A stretch of 64,000 nucleotides of DNA from an uncultured Lachnospiraceae bacterium (GTDB lineage: Bacteria; Bacillota; Clostridia; Lachnospirales; Lachnospiraceae). Made by a program: the position numbers and the translations under genes. The notes under the pieces are model-generated. The model was not told where the DNA came from and did no database searches. It saw nothing but the letters and a program-made list of their open reading frames with translations. The stretch is from contig CAJTTT010000006.1 in the NCBI GenBank assembly GCA_910579285.1, forward strand, positions 10,903-74,902. The letters run 5' to 3'. Of this stretch, positions 47,383-55,475 are shown one piece after another. The stretch's first letter is position 1; each line of letters opens with the position of its first letter.

Positions 47383-48057
47383 ATGATTTGCACTTATTAT
47401 GCGGATGTGGGATGTCTGGATAACGAGATGCTGTTTCGGGAAAAGGTAAGGCAGCTTTCCCCTTACAGACAGCAGAAAATTGCAATTCTGCGGCACGAAA
47501 AGGATAAGAACAGAAGCCTTGCGGCGGGACTGCTTTTAGACCATGCGCTGGCGGCATACGGCCTGCAGGAAAGAAGCGTGGAATATGAGATCGGCGAATG
47601 GGGAAAACCTGCCTTGAGGTATCATCCAGAAATCTGCTTTTCGCTGTCCCATTCCGGCGACTATGCCATCTGTACCATCGGGGATAAACCGTTGGGCAAC
47701 GACATTGAGCAGGTAAAGGGCGGGCGGCTTAAGGTGGCGGACCGTTTCTTCGCCCAGGAGGAGCTTTCCTGGCTCTATGAAGCGGGGGAGGAGGAACAGA
47801 CACAGCGGATGTTCCGCCTCTGGACGATGAAGGAGAGCTTTGTGAAAGCGATTGGCAGGGGCATGTCCCTGTCTTTGCAGGATTTTGTGATCCACATGGA
47901 CGGAGAATCCGGCAGGGCCAGGGTGAGGCACTGCGTGGACGCGAAATACTATCATATGAGAGAGTACCGGGAGATAGAGGGGTACTGTACGGCGGTCTGC
48001 GTGCAGGACAGCGCGGATATCGCCTACAGTATGATACCGATCGAATTTTACGGCTGA
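47383..48057 (+). CDS. Sfp-type 4'-phosphopantetheinyl transferase
   Basis: Transfers 4'-phosphopantetheine from CoA to carrier proteins. The 224-residue protein has the family motifs SLAAGLLLDHALA, FSLSHSGDYAICTIG, LGNDIEQVKGG (the Mg-binding Asp-Glu) and LWTMKESFVKAIGRG (the W-x-x-K-E-S-x-x-K motif). Sfp-type enzymes usually serve peptide or polyketide synthetases or acyl carrier proteins. No such synthetase is in the window, so the target is unknown. AAAAGGAGCAGCT precedes the ATG. It lies 23 bases after the helicase gene and 18 before the hydrolase, so the three are probably one unit. Confidence 0.92.
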   Translation: MICTYYADVGCLDNEMLFREKVRQLSPYRQQKIAILRHEKDKNRSLAAGLLLDHALAAYGLQERSVEYEIGEWGKPALRYHPEICFSLSHSGDYAICTIGDKPLGNDIEQVKGGRLKVADRFFAQEELSWLYEAGEEEQTQRMFRLWTMKESFVKAIGRGMSLSLQDFVIHMDGESGRARVRHCVDAKYYHMREYREIEGYCTAVCVQDSADIAYSMIPIEFYG

Positions 48058-48075
48058 GGAAAGGGGGGTGGCAGG

Positions 48076-49107
48076 ATGCACAGAAAAAAGTTATTACGGA
48101 TTGCCATAGCTGTTTTTGCGGCTCTTTTCACTGGTTATGCCGTATTTGTCTATTTTCTGGTGAGCGCCTGCCTTGTGCCCTCCTTTATGGACCGGCTGAA
48201 CGCCTTTGAGGATATCACGGCAAAATGTTACAGTGAGCAGATGCAGACGGCGGATATTAAGGAAAACAGGTCGCAGCTTCTCTCCGGGACGCAGGAATGG
48301 CTGGAGAAAGTGGAGCGCAAAAAGATACAGGTGCGGACGGCGGACGGTTACCTGCTTACAGCGGCGGAATTTCCGACGGAGACAGGAGGCGCAGGAAGCA
48401 CGGACAGCACAGGAACCACAGAAAGTACGGAAAGCGCAGGCGATAAGTGGGCGCTTCTCCTGCACGGCTACACGGGCTGGAAGGAGGAGATGTACCAGTT
48501 CGCCTGCTGGTACCACCAGCAGGGCTACTCTGTGCTCGTACCCGATTTGAGGTGTCAGGGGGAGAGCGAGGGAGATTTCATCGGCATGGGCTGGACAGAT
48601 CATTATGACTGTGAGCTCTGGATCGCACATATACTGGAACAGGCGCCGGAGGCACAGATCGTTCTGCATGGACAGTCTATGGGCGCGGCCACGGCGCTGC
48701 TTATGGCAGGCTCCCCGGAGGCGTCGGAACATATAAAAGCGGTGGTTTCCGACAGCGCATATACATCGGGTTACGAGATGTTTGGCGATAAAATTACGGA
48801 GTGGTTTCATCTGCCGGCCGCGCCATTTGTGGATTCGGCCTGCGTGATGTTAAGACTCCGGGGCGGCTATAATCTGAGGGATGCATCTCCGCTGCGTGCG
48901 GTGGCGGCAAGCGGGATTCCCACGCTTTTTATCCACGGGGATGAAGATCGGATGATAGATGTAAATATGTCTTATGAATTGTTTGAGGCGGCAGCCTGCG
49001 AGAAGGAGCTTTTCATTGTGGAAGGCGCAGGCCACGCACAGGCGCAGGACAAGGCTCCAGACGCTTATTACGGGAGGATCAGCGAGTTTTTGAGGCGTTA
49101 TCTGTAA
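48076..49107 (+). CDS. Membrane-anchored alpha/beta hydrolase
   Basis: The 343-residue protein has an N-terminal transmembrane helix (about 8-30), so the catalytic domain is probably outside the membrane. The triad is visible: HGQSMG with Ser about 201, HGDEDRM with Asp about 289 and GAGHAQAQ with His about 320. The oxyanion region is LLHGYTGWKEE. A Ser/Thr/Gly/Glu insert (STDSTGTTESTESAGDK, about 113-131) sits between two early strands and may be a flexible loop. The family includes esterases and peptidases; the substrate is unknown. AGGAAAGGGGGGTGGCAGG precedes the ATG. Confidence 0.88.
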   Translation: MHRKKLLRIAIAVFAALFTGYAVFVYFLVSACLVPSFMDRLNAFEDITAKCYSEQMQTADIKENRSQLLSGTQEWLEKVERKKIQVRTADGYLLTAAEFPTETGGAGSTDSTGTTESTESAGDKWALLLHGYTGWKEEMYQFACWYHQQGYSVLVPDLRCQGESEGDFIGMGWTDHYDCELWIAHILEQAPEAQIVLHGQSMGAATALLMAGSPEASEHIKAVVSDSAYTSGYEMFGDKITEWFHLPAAPFVDSACVMLRLRGGYNLRDASPLRAVAASGIPTLFIHGDEDRMIDVNMSYELFEAAACEKELFIVEGAGHAQAQDKAPDAYYGRISEFLRRYL

Positions 49108-49129
49108 GAAGGAGAAAGGCAGGCTTTTT

Positions 49130-52054
49130 ATGGGTGTGAGAGGGAAGTGGAATAAGAACTGCAAAGCGAAGGGGACTGCAAAAGGAGCATGGCTGTTAGC
49201 CGCCGCGCTGCTGTTGGTATTTTTTCTGCCGGGAGGCTTACCGGGGACAGTGCAGGGGGCTGAAAAGCGTACGGTGCGTGTGAGCTTTTTCCCTATGGAC
49301 GGCTATCACGAGACGCTGCCGGACGGCAGTCTTTCCGGGATGGATGTGGAATATCTTGACAACCTTTGTGATTATGTAAACTGGTCTGTGGAGTATGTGC
49401 CATGCGAAAGCTGGGACGAGGCCCTGCAGATGCTGGCGGACAAAGAGGTGGATCTGGTGGGAAGCGCCCAGTATTCCGCTGAGCGGGCACAGATCTATAA
49501 ATACGCGAATATTGCCAACGGCTATACCTTTGGCGCCATAGCGGTGAGAGGGGACAGCACGCTTGCCTATGAAGATTTTGACGCGATGCAGGATATCACT
49601 TACGGCGTGGTGAGCACTTATGTCAGAAAACAGGAATTTCTGGAGTACCTGAAGGGACACGGCATCGAAAATCCCCGGGTGCGGGAGTATGAGAGTACGG
49701 CGGTGCTGCAGGGGGCGCTCTCGGTGAGAGAGATCGATGCGCTGGTGCACTCGCTTACGGAGATTCGGGAAGGGCAGCGGGTAATCGGCAGGTTTGCGCC
49801 TATGCCTTTCTACTACATTACATATCCTGGCAATGAAGATCTGCTGCGGGAACTGAACCAGGGCATTGCGGATGTAAAGATGAACCGCCCGGAACTTGAA
49901 AACGAGCTGATGGTGAAGTATTACGACAGCCGGCTGGACCATACGATTCTTCTGACCGGGGAGGAGCTGGACTATATCCGAAAAAACGAAGGGTTGAAGG
50001 TCGGTTATCTGGACGGATATTACCCTTTTTCCTACGAGGATGAGGAGGGTGTTTACAGAGGACTAACCCCTCAGATGCTGGAGGAAGTGTCTGTGAGCAC
50101 GGGACTTACCTTTTCCTATGTGAAAATGCAGGACATGGACGAGGCGAAGCAGGCGCTCATTGACGGCCGCATTGACATCATCGGTTACTGCGGGGAGCGT
50201 GCGGGAAATATGAAGCAGGCGGGCGCCGCCCTGACGAAAGCTTATGCCCAGGTGCCCCGCGTGCTGATTACCAAAAATGGAGGATGGGCGGAGGAGTTCG
50301 GTACGCTTGCGGTGACGGGGGACAATCTCTCGGAGGGGGAAGGCGTCTCTTTTGCAGGGAACCAGACGAAGCTGCTGCTCATGGAAAGTCCAAAGGAATG
50401 TCTGCAGGCTGTGCGTTCCGGCAAGGCCGGGGCGGCGCTGTGCGACGGCTATCTGGCGGAGTACCTCCTTGGTTCCCAGCTGGGTTTTGGACAGCTTGAA
50501 ATCCATACGGTTTTGAGTGATGCGCACGGCATCTGTATGGCGGTGCGCAGCGATGAGGCATCGCCGCTTCTGGGCATCTTAAACAAGGAGCTTTTAGAAG
50601 TCACCGATAAGACGGTCAACGATTACATGCTGCAGGACAATTTCTATTCCAGAATGAGTGTGGACGGTTTTATCAGGGATCACAGCATAGTGATTATTCT
50701 GATTCTGGCCGTCTCGGCGGGCTTGGCCATTTTTGTGCTGTTCCGTATGCTGGAGAGCAGCAGGCGGCTGCAGAAACTGATGTACAAAGATACGGATTTC
50801 AACATATGGAATCTCAACTATCTTAAATACAGGGCGTCTTTAAAGCTTGGTTCGGACACGGACAAAAAGTTTGCCATCGTGTATACGGATATCTGCCAGT
50901 TTAAGAGCTACAATGCGCTCTACGGCTGGAACGCGGGGCAGAAACTTTTACAGCTTACCATAGAAGTGATGGCGCAGGAGGTCGGCGAAGACGAACTCTA
51001 TGCCAGAAGCTACGGCAGTCATTTTGTGCTTTTCGTGCAGTATACGGATATGTCTTCGCTGACGAAGCGGATGATGTCTATGGCGAACAGGATTTCCGAT
51101 CATATCTATGAGAAAGAGGAAATCCGCATGACGCAGGCGATGGGGGTGTGCGGCGTTGAAAAAGGGCATACAGATATCCAGCTTGCCCTTTCCTACGCGA
51201 TTCAGGCGGTCGATCCCCTGAAAGACAGCCACAGCAACGCCATAAGCATCTATGATGACGAGCTGCGCAAAAAACTGCGGGAACAGCATGACCGGGAGAA
51301 GCTGCTGGATTCGGCGGATTTTGAGAGAGATTTTGTGGCATACTATCAGGCAAAAGTGGACATTCGTAATGAGCGCGTGGTGGGGGCAGAGGCGCTGGTG
51401 CGCTTCAAAGACCCTACGGCGGACGGCGCGATCCGCGCGCCCGGATACTTTGTGCCTTATTATGAGCAGACGGGCAGGATTACGGAGATTGATTTCTTTG
51501 TGATGGAGAGCGTCTGCAGGATGCTGCGCAGGCGGCTTGACGCGGGACTTGCGGTGGTTCCCGTTTCCTGTAACTTTTCGAGAACGCACTTTATAAAGGA
51601 CGGATTCCCGGAGCGGTTTGTGTCCATGATGGAAAAGTATCAGGTGCCAAAAGATCTGATTGAGGTGGAAATCACGGAGACGCTCGTGGTGGAGGAGATG
51701 CAGCAGCAGAAGGTGAAGGAAAATGTGGCGATTTTGAAGGAGAAGGGTGTACATCTCTCCATTGATGATTTTGGCTCCGGCTACTCTTCACTCGGTGTCT
51801 TCGAGCAGATTCCGGCGTCTGTGATCAAACTGGACAGATCCTTCCTGCTCAACAACGAGAATCGAACAAGGCAGGTGCAGATTATGAGAAATATCGTAAA
51901 TCTGGCAAGGGATCTGGACGCACAGGTAGTCTGCGAGGGTGTGGAGACAGAAGGGGATACCGAGCTGATGATGGAGATTGGCGCATATGTGGCGCAGGGC
52001 TACCGCTATTGCAAGCCTGTGCCGGAGGATGTGTTTGAGGAAATGATTGTATGA
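49130..52054 (+). CDS. Two-SBP-domain receptor with degenerate GGDEF and intact EAL domains
   Basis: The 974-residue protein has a signal or anchor helix (about 20-42), two family-3 solute-binding-type domains (about 45-275 and 280-515), a transmembrane helix (about 525-547), a GGDEF domain with a damaged signature (RSYGSHF in place of GGDEF, about 627) and an EAL domain with VGAEALVRF, DDFGSGYSSLG and VVCEGVETEG. It is therefore predicted to sense amino acids or similar ligands outside the cell and to act as a c-di-GMP phosphodiesterase inside. The C-terminal ~250 residues keep the catalytic metal residues. AAGAAGGAGAAAGG lies upstream. It overlaps the next gene by four bases. Confidence 0.9.
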   Translation: MGVRGKWNKNCKAKGTAKGAWLLAAALLLVFFLPGGLPGTVQGAEKRTVRVSFFPMDGYHETLPDGSLSGMDVEYLDNLCDYVNWSVEYVPCESWDEALQMLADKEVDLVGSAQYSAERAQIYKYANIANGYTFGAIAVRGDSTLAYEDFDAMQDITYGVVSTYVRKQEFLEYLKGHGIENPRVREYESTAVLQGALSVREIDALVHSLTEIREGQRVIGRFAPMPFYYITYPGNEDLLRELNQGIADVKMNRPELENELMVKYYDSRLDHTILLTGEELDYIRKNEGLKVGYLDGYYPFSYEDEEGVYRGLTPQMLEEVSVSTGLTFSYVKMQDMDEAKQALIDGRIDIIGYCGERAGNMKQAGAALTKAYAQVPRVLITKNGGWAEEFGTLAVTGDNLSEGEGVSFAGNQTKLLLMESPKECLQAVRSGKAGAALCDGYLAEYLLGSQLGFGQLEIHTVLSDAHGICMAVRSDEASPLLGILNKELLEVTDKTVNDYMLQDNFYSRMSVDGFIRDHSIVIILILAVSAGLAIFVLFRMLESSRRLQKLMYKDTDFNIWNLNYLKYRASLKLGSDTDKKFAIVYTDICQFKSYNALYGWNAGQKLLQLTIEVMAQEVGEDELYARSYGSHFVLFVQYTDMSSLTKRMMSMANRISDHIYEKEEIRMTQAMGVCGVEKGHTDIQLALSYAIQAVDPLKDSHSNAISIYDDELRKKLREQHDREKLLDSADFERDFVAYYQAKVDIRNERVVGAEALVRFKDPTADGAIRAPGYFVPYYEQTGRITEIDFFVMESVCRMLRRRLDAGLAVVPVSCNFSRTHFIKDGFPERFVSMMEKYQVPKDLIEVEITETLVVEEMQQQKVKENVAILKEKGVHLSIDDFGSGYSSLGVFEQIPASVIKLDRSFLLNNENRTRQVQIMRNIVNLARDLDAQVVCEGVETEGDTELMMEIGAYVAQGYRYCKPVPEDVFEEMIV
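49372..49381 (+). repeat. TTATGTAAAC motif, copy 9, inside the SBP-EAL gene
   Basis: In frame, encoding part of CDYVNWSVE in the first solute-binding domain. Confidence 0.6.
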
Positions 52055-52806
52055 GGAAAAAGGTAATGACCGTTCTGTGTATTCTGGCGGCGTTTTTGTG
52101 TTTTCTATATTGTTTTATTGTGTTTCGGATCAGGTCAGGAAACCATTTTTATCTGATCTGGGCGCTTGGCGGCTTTTTCTTTCTGGGACTGGCGGCGGCG
52201 CTGCACTTTGAACTGTGGAGCAGGGCTCCCCTGCCGCTCAGACGTGGGATGCTCTGTATTCTGGCGGTGTGTGTGGTTCTTTTTGTGGTGACGGAGGGCT
52301 GTATCTTCGCCCATTACAGGGATAAGGGAAGGCCGGATCTGGATTACATCATTGTGCTGGGTGCACAGATGAAGCCGGGCGGCCCAAGCGCCGTGCTCAA
52401 GTTTCGGCTGGATGCAGCTTACGATTATCTGACGGCCAATGAGGATACGCTCTGCGTGGTATCCGGCGGACAGGGATCGAATGAGCCATGCAGCGAGGCG
52501 GAAGGGATGTATGCCTATCTGGTGGAGCGGGGGATTGCGCCGGAGCGGATTCTGATGGAGGACCAGTCCACGGACACGTCCGAGAATATCGCGTTCAGCG
52601 CTGCGCTTATCGGCGGCACGGACAAGGACGTTGGGATTGTCACAAACAATTTTCATGTGTTCCGGGGCGTCATGCTCGCCAGACATGCCGGATTCGAGAA
52701 TGCCTGCGGCATTTCGGCCAGATCCAACATCTATTTTCAGCCGAACAATCTGGTGCGGGAGTTTTTTGGGATTATGAAGGATCTGGTGTGCGGAAATCTC
52801 GTGTAA
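52051..52806 (+). CDS. YdcF/ElyC (DUF218) family membrane protein
   Basis: The 251-residue protein has three N-terminal membrane helices (about 5-95), then a DUF218 domain with YIIVLGAQMKPGGPS, CVVSGGQGSNEPCSEAEGMY, ILMEDQSTDTSENIAFS and VTNNFHVFRGVMLARHAGF. ElyC and related proteins act in envelope lipid or peptidoglycan precursor metabolism in other bacteria, but the reaction is not settled. Its ATG overlaps the stop of the EAL gene (ATGA), so it is translationally coupled to it. Confidence 0.88.
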   Translation: MRKKVMTVLCILAAFLCFLYCFIVFRIRSGNHFYLIWALGGFFFLGLAAALHFELWSRAPLPLRRGMLCILAVCVVLFVVTEGCIFAHYRDKGRPDLDYIIVLGAQMKPGGPSAVLKFRLDAAYDYLTANEDTLCVVSGGQGSNEPCSEAEGMYAYLVERGIAPERILMEDQSTDTSENIAFSAALIGGTDKDVGIVTNNFHVFRGVMLARHAGFENACGISARSNIYFQPNNLVREFFGIMKDLVCGNLV

Positions 52807-52866
52807 CAGTTCAGAAAGACCACGCGGTTTTGCGAATGGGCGTGGGCTGGACAACATAAAAGTCCC

Positions 52867-52896
52867 TTGACTTGTAATGGACTGAGCGGTTAGAAT
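52867..52896 (+). promoter_or_regulatory. Promoter of the TPR lipoprotein gene
   Basis: TTGACT (52867-52872), an 18-base spacer and TAGAAT (52891-52896), 48 bases before the GTG start. The gap upstream of it contains TAACAGTTCAG, like the ends of the 18366-18507 repeat. Confidence 0.6.
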
Positions 52897-52944
52897 AGAA
52901 CAAGCAAAGAGGAATCGGCGATGTTATAAACTTGGAGATAAAAA

Positions 52945-54006
52945 GTGGGGAAACAGAGGAGAAAAGACACGAAAATAACAGGATTTGCAATGGTTTTACT
53001 GTGTGTCCTTCTGGCGGGCTGCGGGGCCGAGGCTGCACCCAGCTATACGAAGCAGGGCATGGAAGCTGTGGAGTCGCTTGATTACGAGAAGGCGCTTACC
53101 CTGTTTCAGACGGCCGAGGAAAACGGGGAAGAAAAGCGGCTGCTCTACCGGGGCATGGGGCTTGCTTTCCTTGGAAAAACAGATTATGAGGCGGCCATAG
53201 CGTATCTGGAGGCGGCTTTGCATCTGGGAAGCGGCCAGGTGGAGAACCTGGATTTTGATATCAATTATTATCTTGCCACGGCATATTATAAAAATGGACG
53301 GCTGCAGGACGCGGTGCGTGTTTATGACGCGATTCTTGGACTCCGGCCGGAGGAGACGAACGCTTACTATCTGAGAGGATGCGTGAAGCTTTCGGAGGGG
53401 GACTTTGAGGCGGCGCAGGCGGATTTTGACACGGCGATCGTCCAGGAACCGAAAAATTATGACCGCATGATCCGCATTTATATGGTGCTGGAGGAGTACG
53501 GATACAAAGAGGCAGGGCAGATTTATCTGCAAAACGCCATGAAGGAGAACGAGAAGTCCATTTCTGACTACGACATGGGGCGTATCTGCTATTATATGGG
53601 GGACTATGAGAATGCCCGGAGCTTTTTAGAGCGGCTTAAGACCGCCACGGATTACGGCGCGGCGCTTTATCTTGGCAGAACGTATGAGGCACTTGGAGAT
53701 TATAACTACGCGGCCAGCATATATGCGGGCTATACGGAATATGACCAGACGAAGGCGGAGATCTATAACCAGCTTGGCCTCTGCCGCATGCAGCTTGGAG
53801 AGTATCAGGGCGCGCTTGACGCTTTCCAGACAGCGATGAAAATTGAGGGGAACGATATGATGCAGACCCTGAAATTTAATGAGATTATTACATATGAATA
53901 TATGAGTGATTACAAGACGGCGGCGGCCCTGATGAACAGCTACCTGCGCAGTTACCCGGATGATGAAACGGCAAAACGGGAGTACGAGTTTTTGCAGACC
54001 AGATAA
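52945..54006 (+). CDS. TPR-repeat lipoprotein
   Basis: The 353-residue protein has a lipoprotein signal (MVLLCVLLAGCG, with the lipidated Cys about 27) and about eight tetratricopeptide repeats. Typical repeats read YTKQGMEAVESLDYEKALTL, NAYYLRGCVKLSEGDFEAAQ and IYNQLGLCRMQLGEYQGALD. TPR lipoproteins usually hold envelope protein complexes together. The start is GTG at 52945, preferred because GGAGATAAAAA lies seven bases upstream and gives a normal signal peptide. Its partner is unknown. It is followed by the Nudix gene after 48 bases. Confidence 0.9.
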   Translation: MGKQRRKDTKITGFAMVLLCVLLAGCGAEAAPSYTKQGMEAVESLDYEKALTLFQTAEENGEEKRLLYRGMGLAFLGKTDYEAAIAYLEAALHLGSGQVENLDFDINYYLATAYYKNGRLQDAVRVYDAILGLRPEETNAYYLRGCVKLSEGDFEAAQADFDTAIVQEPKNYDRMIRIYMVLEEYGYKEAGQIYLQNAMKENEKSISDYDMGRICYYMGDYENARSFLERLKTATDYGAALYLGRTYEALGDYNYAASIYAGYTEYDQTKAEIYNQLGLCRMQLGEYQGALDAFQTAMKIEGNDMMQTLKFNEIITYEYMSDYKTAAALMNSYLRSYPDDETAKREYEFLQTR

Positions 54007-54054
54007 TTCTATAAATATTTTAATAGAGAAGAATCAGGAAGGGAGAGTCATATT

Positions 54055-54459
54055 ATGAAGAATACTTATGTGCGTGTGAAAGGTATTATCAAAAAGGGGG
54101 ATACCTATCTGCTTTTAAAGAGATGGGTGGATGACCGCATTCCAGATCCTTTTATCTGGGAGTTTATTGATGCGGAGGTGCCTCACGGGGACGCGCCCGA
54201 TGAGACGATGCTCAGCGCGATCACGGAACTTCTCTCCGTGAACGGCAAGATTGAGAAGATCGAGTATACCTGGTCCCAGCTTCTCGGTGAGACGCACTGT
54301 GTGGGTATCGCCTACATCTGTTCCATCCCGGAGGAGGAGGAGCCCAATATTGTTCTCTCGGAGGACTACGGGAGCTACGAGTGGGTGAAGCGGAAAGATT
54401 TCCAGCGTTATATCGAAAATCAGTATGTGCTGAAAGACTTGGAGGGTAAAAAACTTTGA
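54055..54459 (+). CDS. Nudix-fold protein with degenerate Nudix box
   Basis: The 134-residue protein has the Nudix order: VRVKGIIKKGDTYLLLKRW at the start, FIWEFIDAEVPHGDAPDE, and VLSEDYGSYEWVKRKDF in the C-terminal half. The Nudix box (G-x5-E-x7-R-E-U-x-E-E-x-G-U) is poorly preserved: the Arg is Thr and the last Glu pair is Ser-Val (ITELLSVNG). Catalysis by the usual metal site is doubtful. It may be a sensor or a divergent hydrolase. AGGAAGGGAGAG precedes the ATG. It overlaps pyrF by four bases, so it is translationally coupled to it. Confidence 0.75.
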   Translation: MKNTYVRVKGIIKKGDTYLLLKRWVDDRIPDPFIWEFIDAEVPHGDAPDETMLSAITELLSVNGKIEKIEYTWSQLLGETHCVGIAYICSIPEEEEPNIVLSEDYGSYEWVKRKDFQRYIENQYVLKDLEGKKL

Positions 54460-55406
54460 TTAATGCACTGACAGAAAAGATCAAGAAACTGGAGGCGCCT
54501 ATTGTGGTGGGACTGGATCCTACCATGAAGTTTGTGCCGGATCATATCAAAAAGCAGGCTTTTGATGAGTACGGGGAAACGATGAAAGGCGCGGCGGAAG
54601 CCATCTGGCTTTTTAACAAGGGGATCGTGGACGCAGTATACGACCTGGTTCCGGCGGTGAAGCCGCAGATTGCCATGTATGAGCAGTTTGGCGTGGAGGG
54701 CATGCACGCTTTTCAGAAGACCGTGTCTTACTGTAAAGAAAAGGGGCTGGTGGTGATCGGCGACATCAAGCGCGGCGATATCGGATCCACCTCTGATGCA
54801 TACGCGGTAGGACATCTGGGTCAGGTGCAGGTTGGAGACAATATGTGCCGCGGCTTTGATGAGGATTTTGCCACGGTCAATCCATATCTTGGTTCGGATG
54901 GCGTGAAGCCTTTTATGGAAGTCTGCAAGAAGGAAAAGAAGGGTCTCTTTATTCTGGTAAAGACATCCAATCCCAGCAGCGGCGAGTTTCAGGACCGGCT
55001 GGTGCTGCCGGAGGGCTGTACCGATGCATCTATGGCCAGACCGCTTTATGAGATCGTCGGTGAGAAAGTGGCCGAGTGGGCTGCGGATCACATGGGAGAG
55101 ACATACAGCTATATCGGCGCGGTTGTGGGGGCGACTTACCCCGAGATGGGAAAGATTCTGCGCCGGATCATGCCTAAGTCCTATATTCTGGTGCCTGGTT
55201 ACGGTGCGCAGGGCGGCAAGGGCAAGGATTTGAAGCACTTTTTCAATGAGGACGGCCTGGGAGCCATCATCAATTCTTCCAGAGGCATCATTGCTGCGTA
55301 CCAGCAGGAGGCATACGCGAAATACGGGGCGGAAAACTATGCCGATGCATCGAGGGCGGCGGTGCTCGATATGAAGGAAGACATTAAAACTGGTATTTTC
55401 CAGTAG
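54456..55406 (+). CDS. pyrF: Orotidine-5'-phosphate decarboxylase (type 2)
   Basis: PyrF makes UMP from OMP. The 316-residue protein is the longer type 2 form, with VVGLDPTMKF, AVKPQIAMYEQFG, VIGDIKRGDIGSTSDAYA (catalytic Lys-Asp-Lys-Asp array), SNPSSGEF, VVGATYPEM and LVPGYGAQGG. The start is a TTG at 54456 with GGAGGG nine bases upstream. Its partner pyrE is not here. It is followed by the spoVAD promoter region; no clear terminator with a T-run ends pyrF. Confidence 0.95.
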   Translation: MINALTEKIKKLEAPIVVGLDPTMKFVPDHIKKQAFDEYGETMKGAAEAIWLFNKGIVDAVYDLVPAVKPQIAMYEQFGVEGMHAFQKTVSYCKEKGLVVIGDIKRGDIGSTSDAYAVGHLGQVQVGDNMCRGFDEDFATVNPYLGSDGVKPFMEVCKKEKKGLFILVKTSNPSSGEFQDRLVLPEGCTDASMARPLYEIVGEKVAEWAADHMGETYSYIGAVVGATYPEMGKILRRIMPKSYILVPGYGAQGGKGKDLKHFFNEDGLGAIINSSRGIIAAYQQEAYAKYGAENYADASRAAVLDMKEDIKTGIFQ

Positions 55407-55411
55407 AAACA

Positions 55412-55441
55412 GTATATTTTGTAAAAGAAAGCGGCATACTA
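55412..55441 (+). promoter_or_regulatory. Sigma-G-like promoter of spoVAD
   Basis: GTATA (55412-55416), an 18-base spacer and CATACTA (55435-55441) match the sigma-G pattern GNATA-N17/18-CATNNTA. The predicted start of transcription is about 55448. spoVA genes are sigma-G controlled in Bacillus. Confidence 0.6.
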
Positions 55442-55473
55442 TCCTTTATCATGTAAGAAAGGATCGTATGCCG
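55432..55473 (+). promoter_or_regulatory. Large inverted repeat covering the spoVAD -10 box and ribosome binding site
   Basis: CGGCATAC-t-ATCCTTT (55432-55447) pairs with AAAGGAT-c-GTATGCCG (55458-55473), 15 of 16 positions, around a 10-base loop. The 3' arm contains the AAAGGA ribosome binding site (55458-55463). The predicted sigma-G start lies at the end of the 5' arm or in the loop, so only longer read-through transcripts could form it. Confidence 0.75.
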
Positions 55474-55475
55474 TT

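Noticed and set aside
55432..55473. Inverted repeat as the terminator of pyrF
   Set aside because: No T-run follows on the plus strand; the spoVAD start codon comes three bases after the stem. A leader-hairpin reading fits better.
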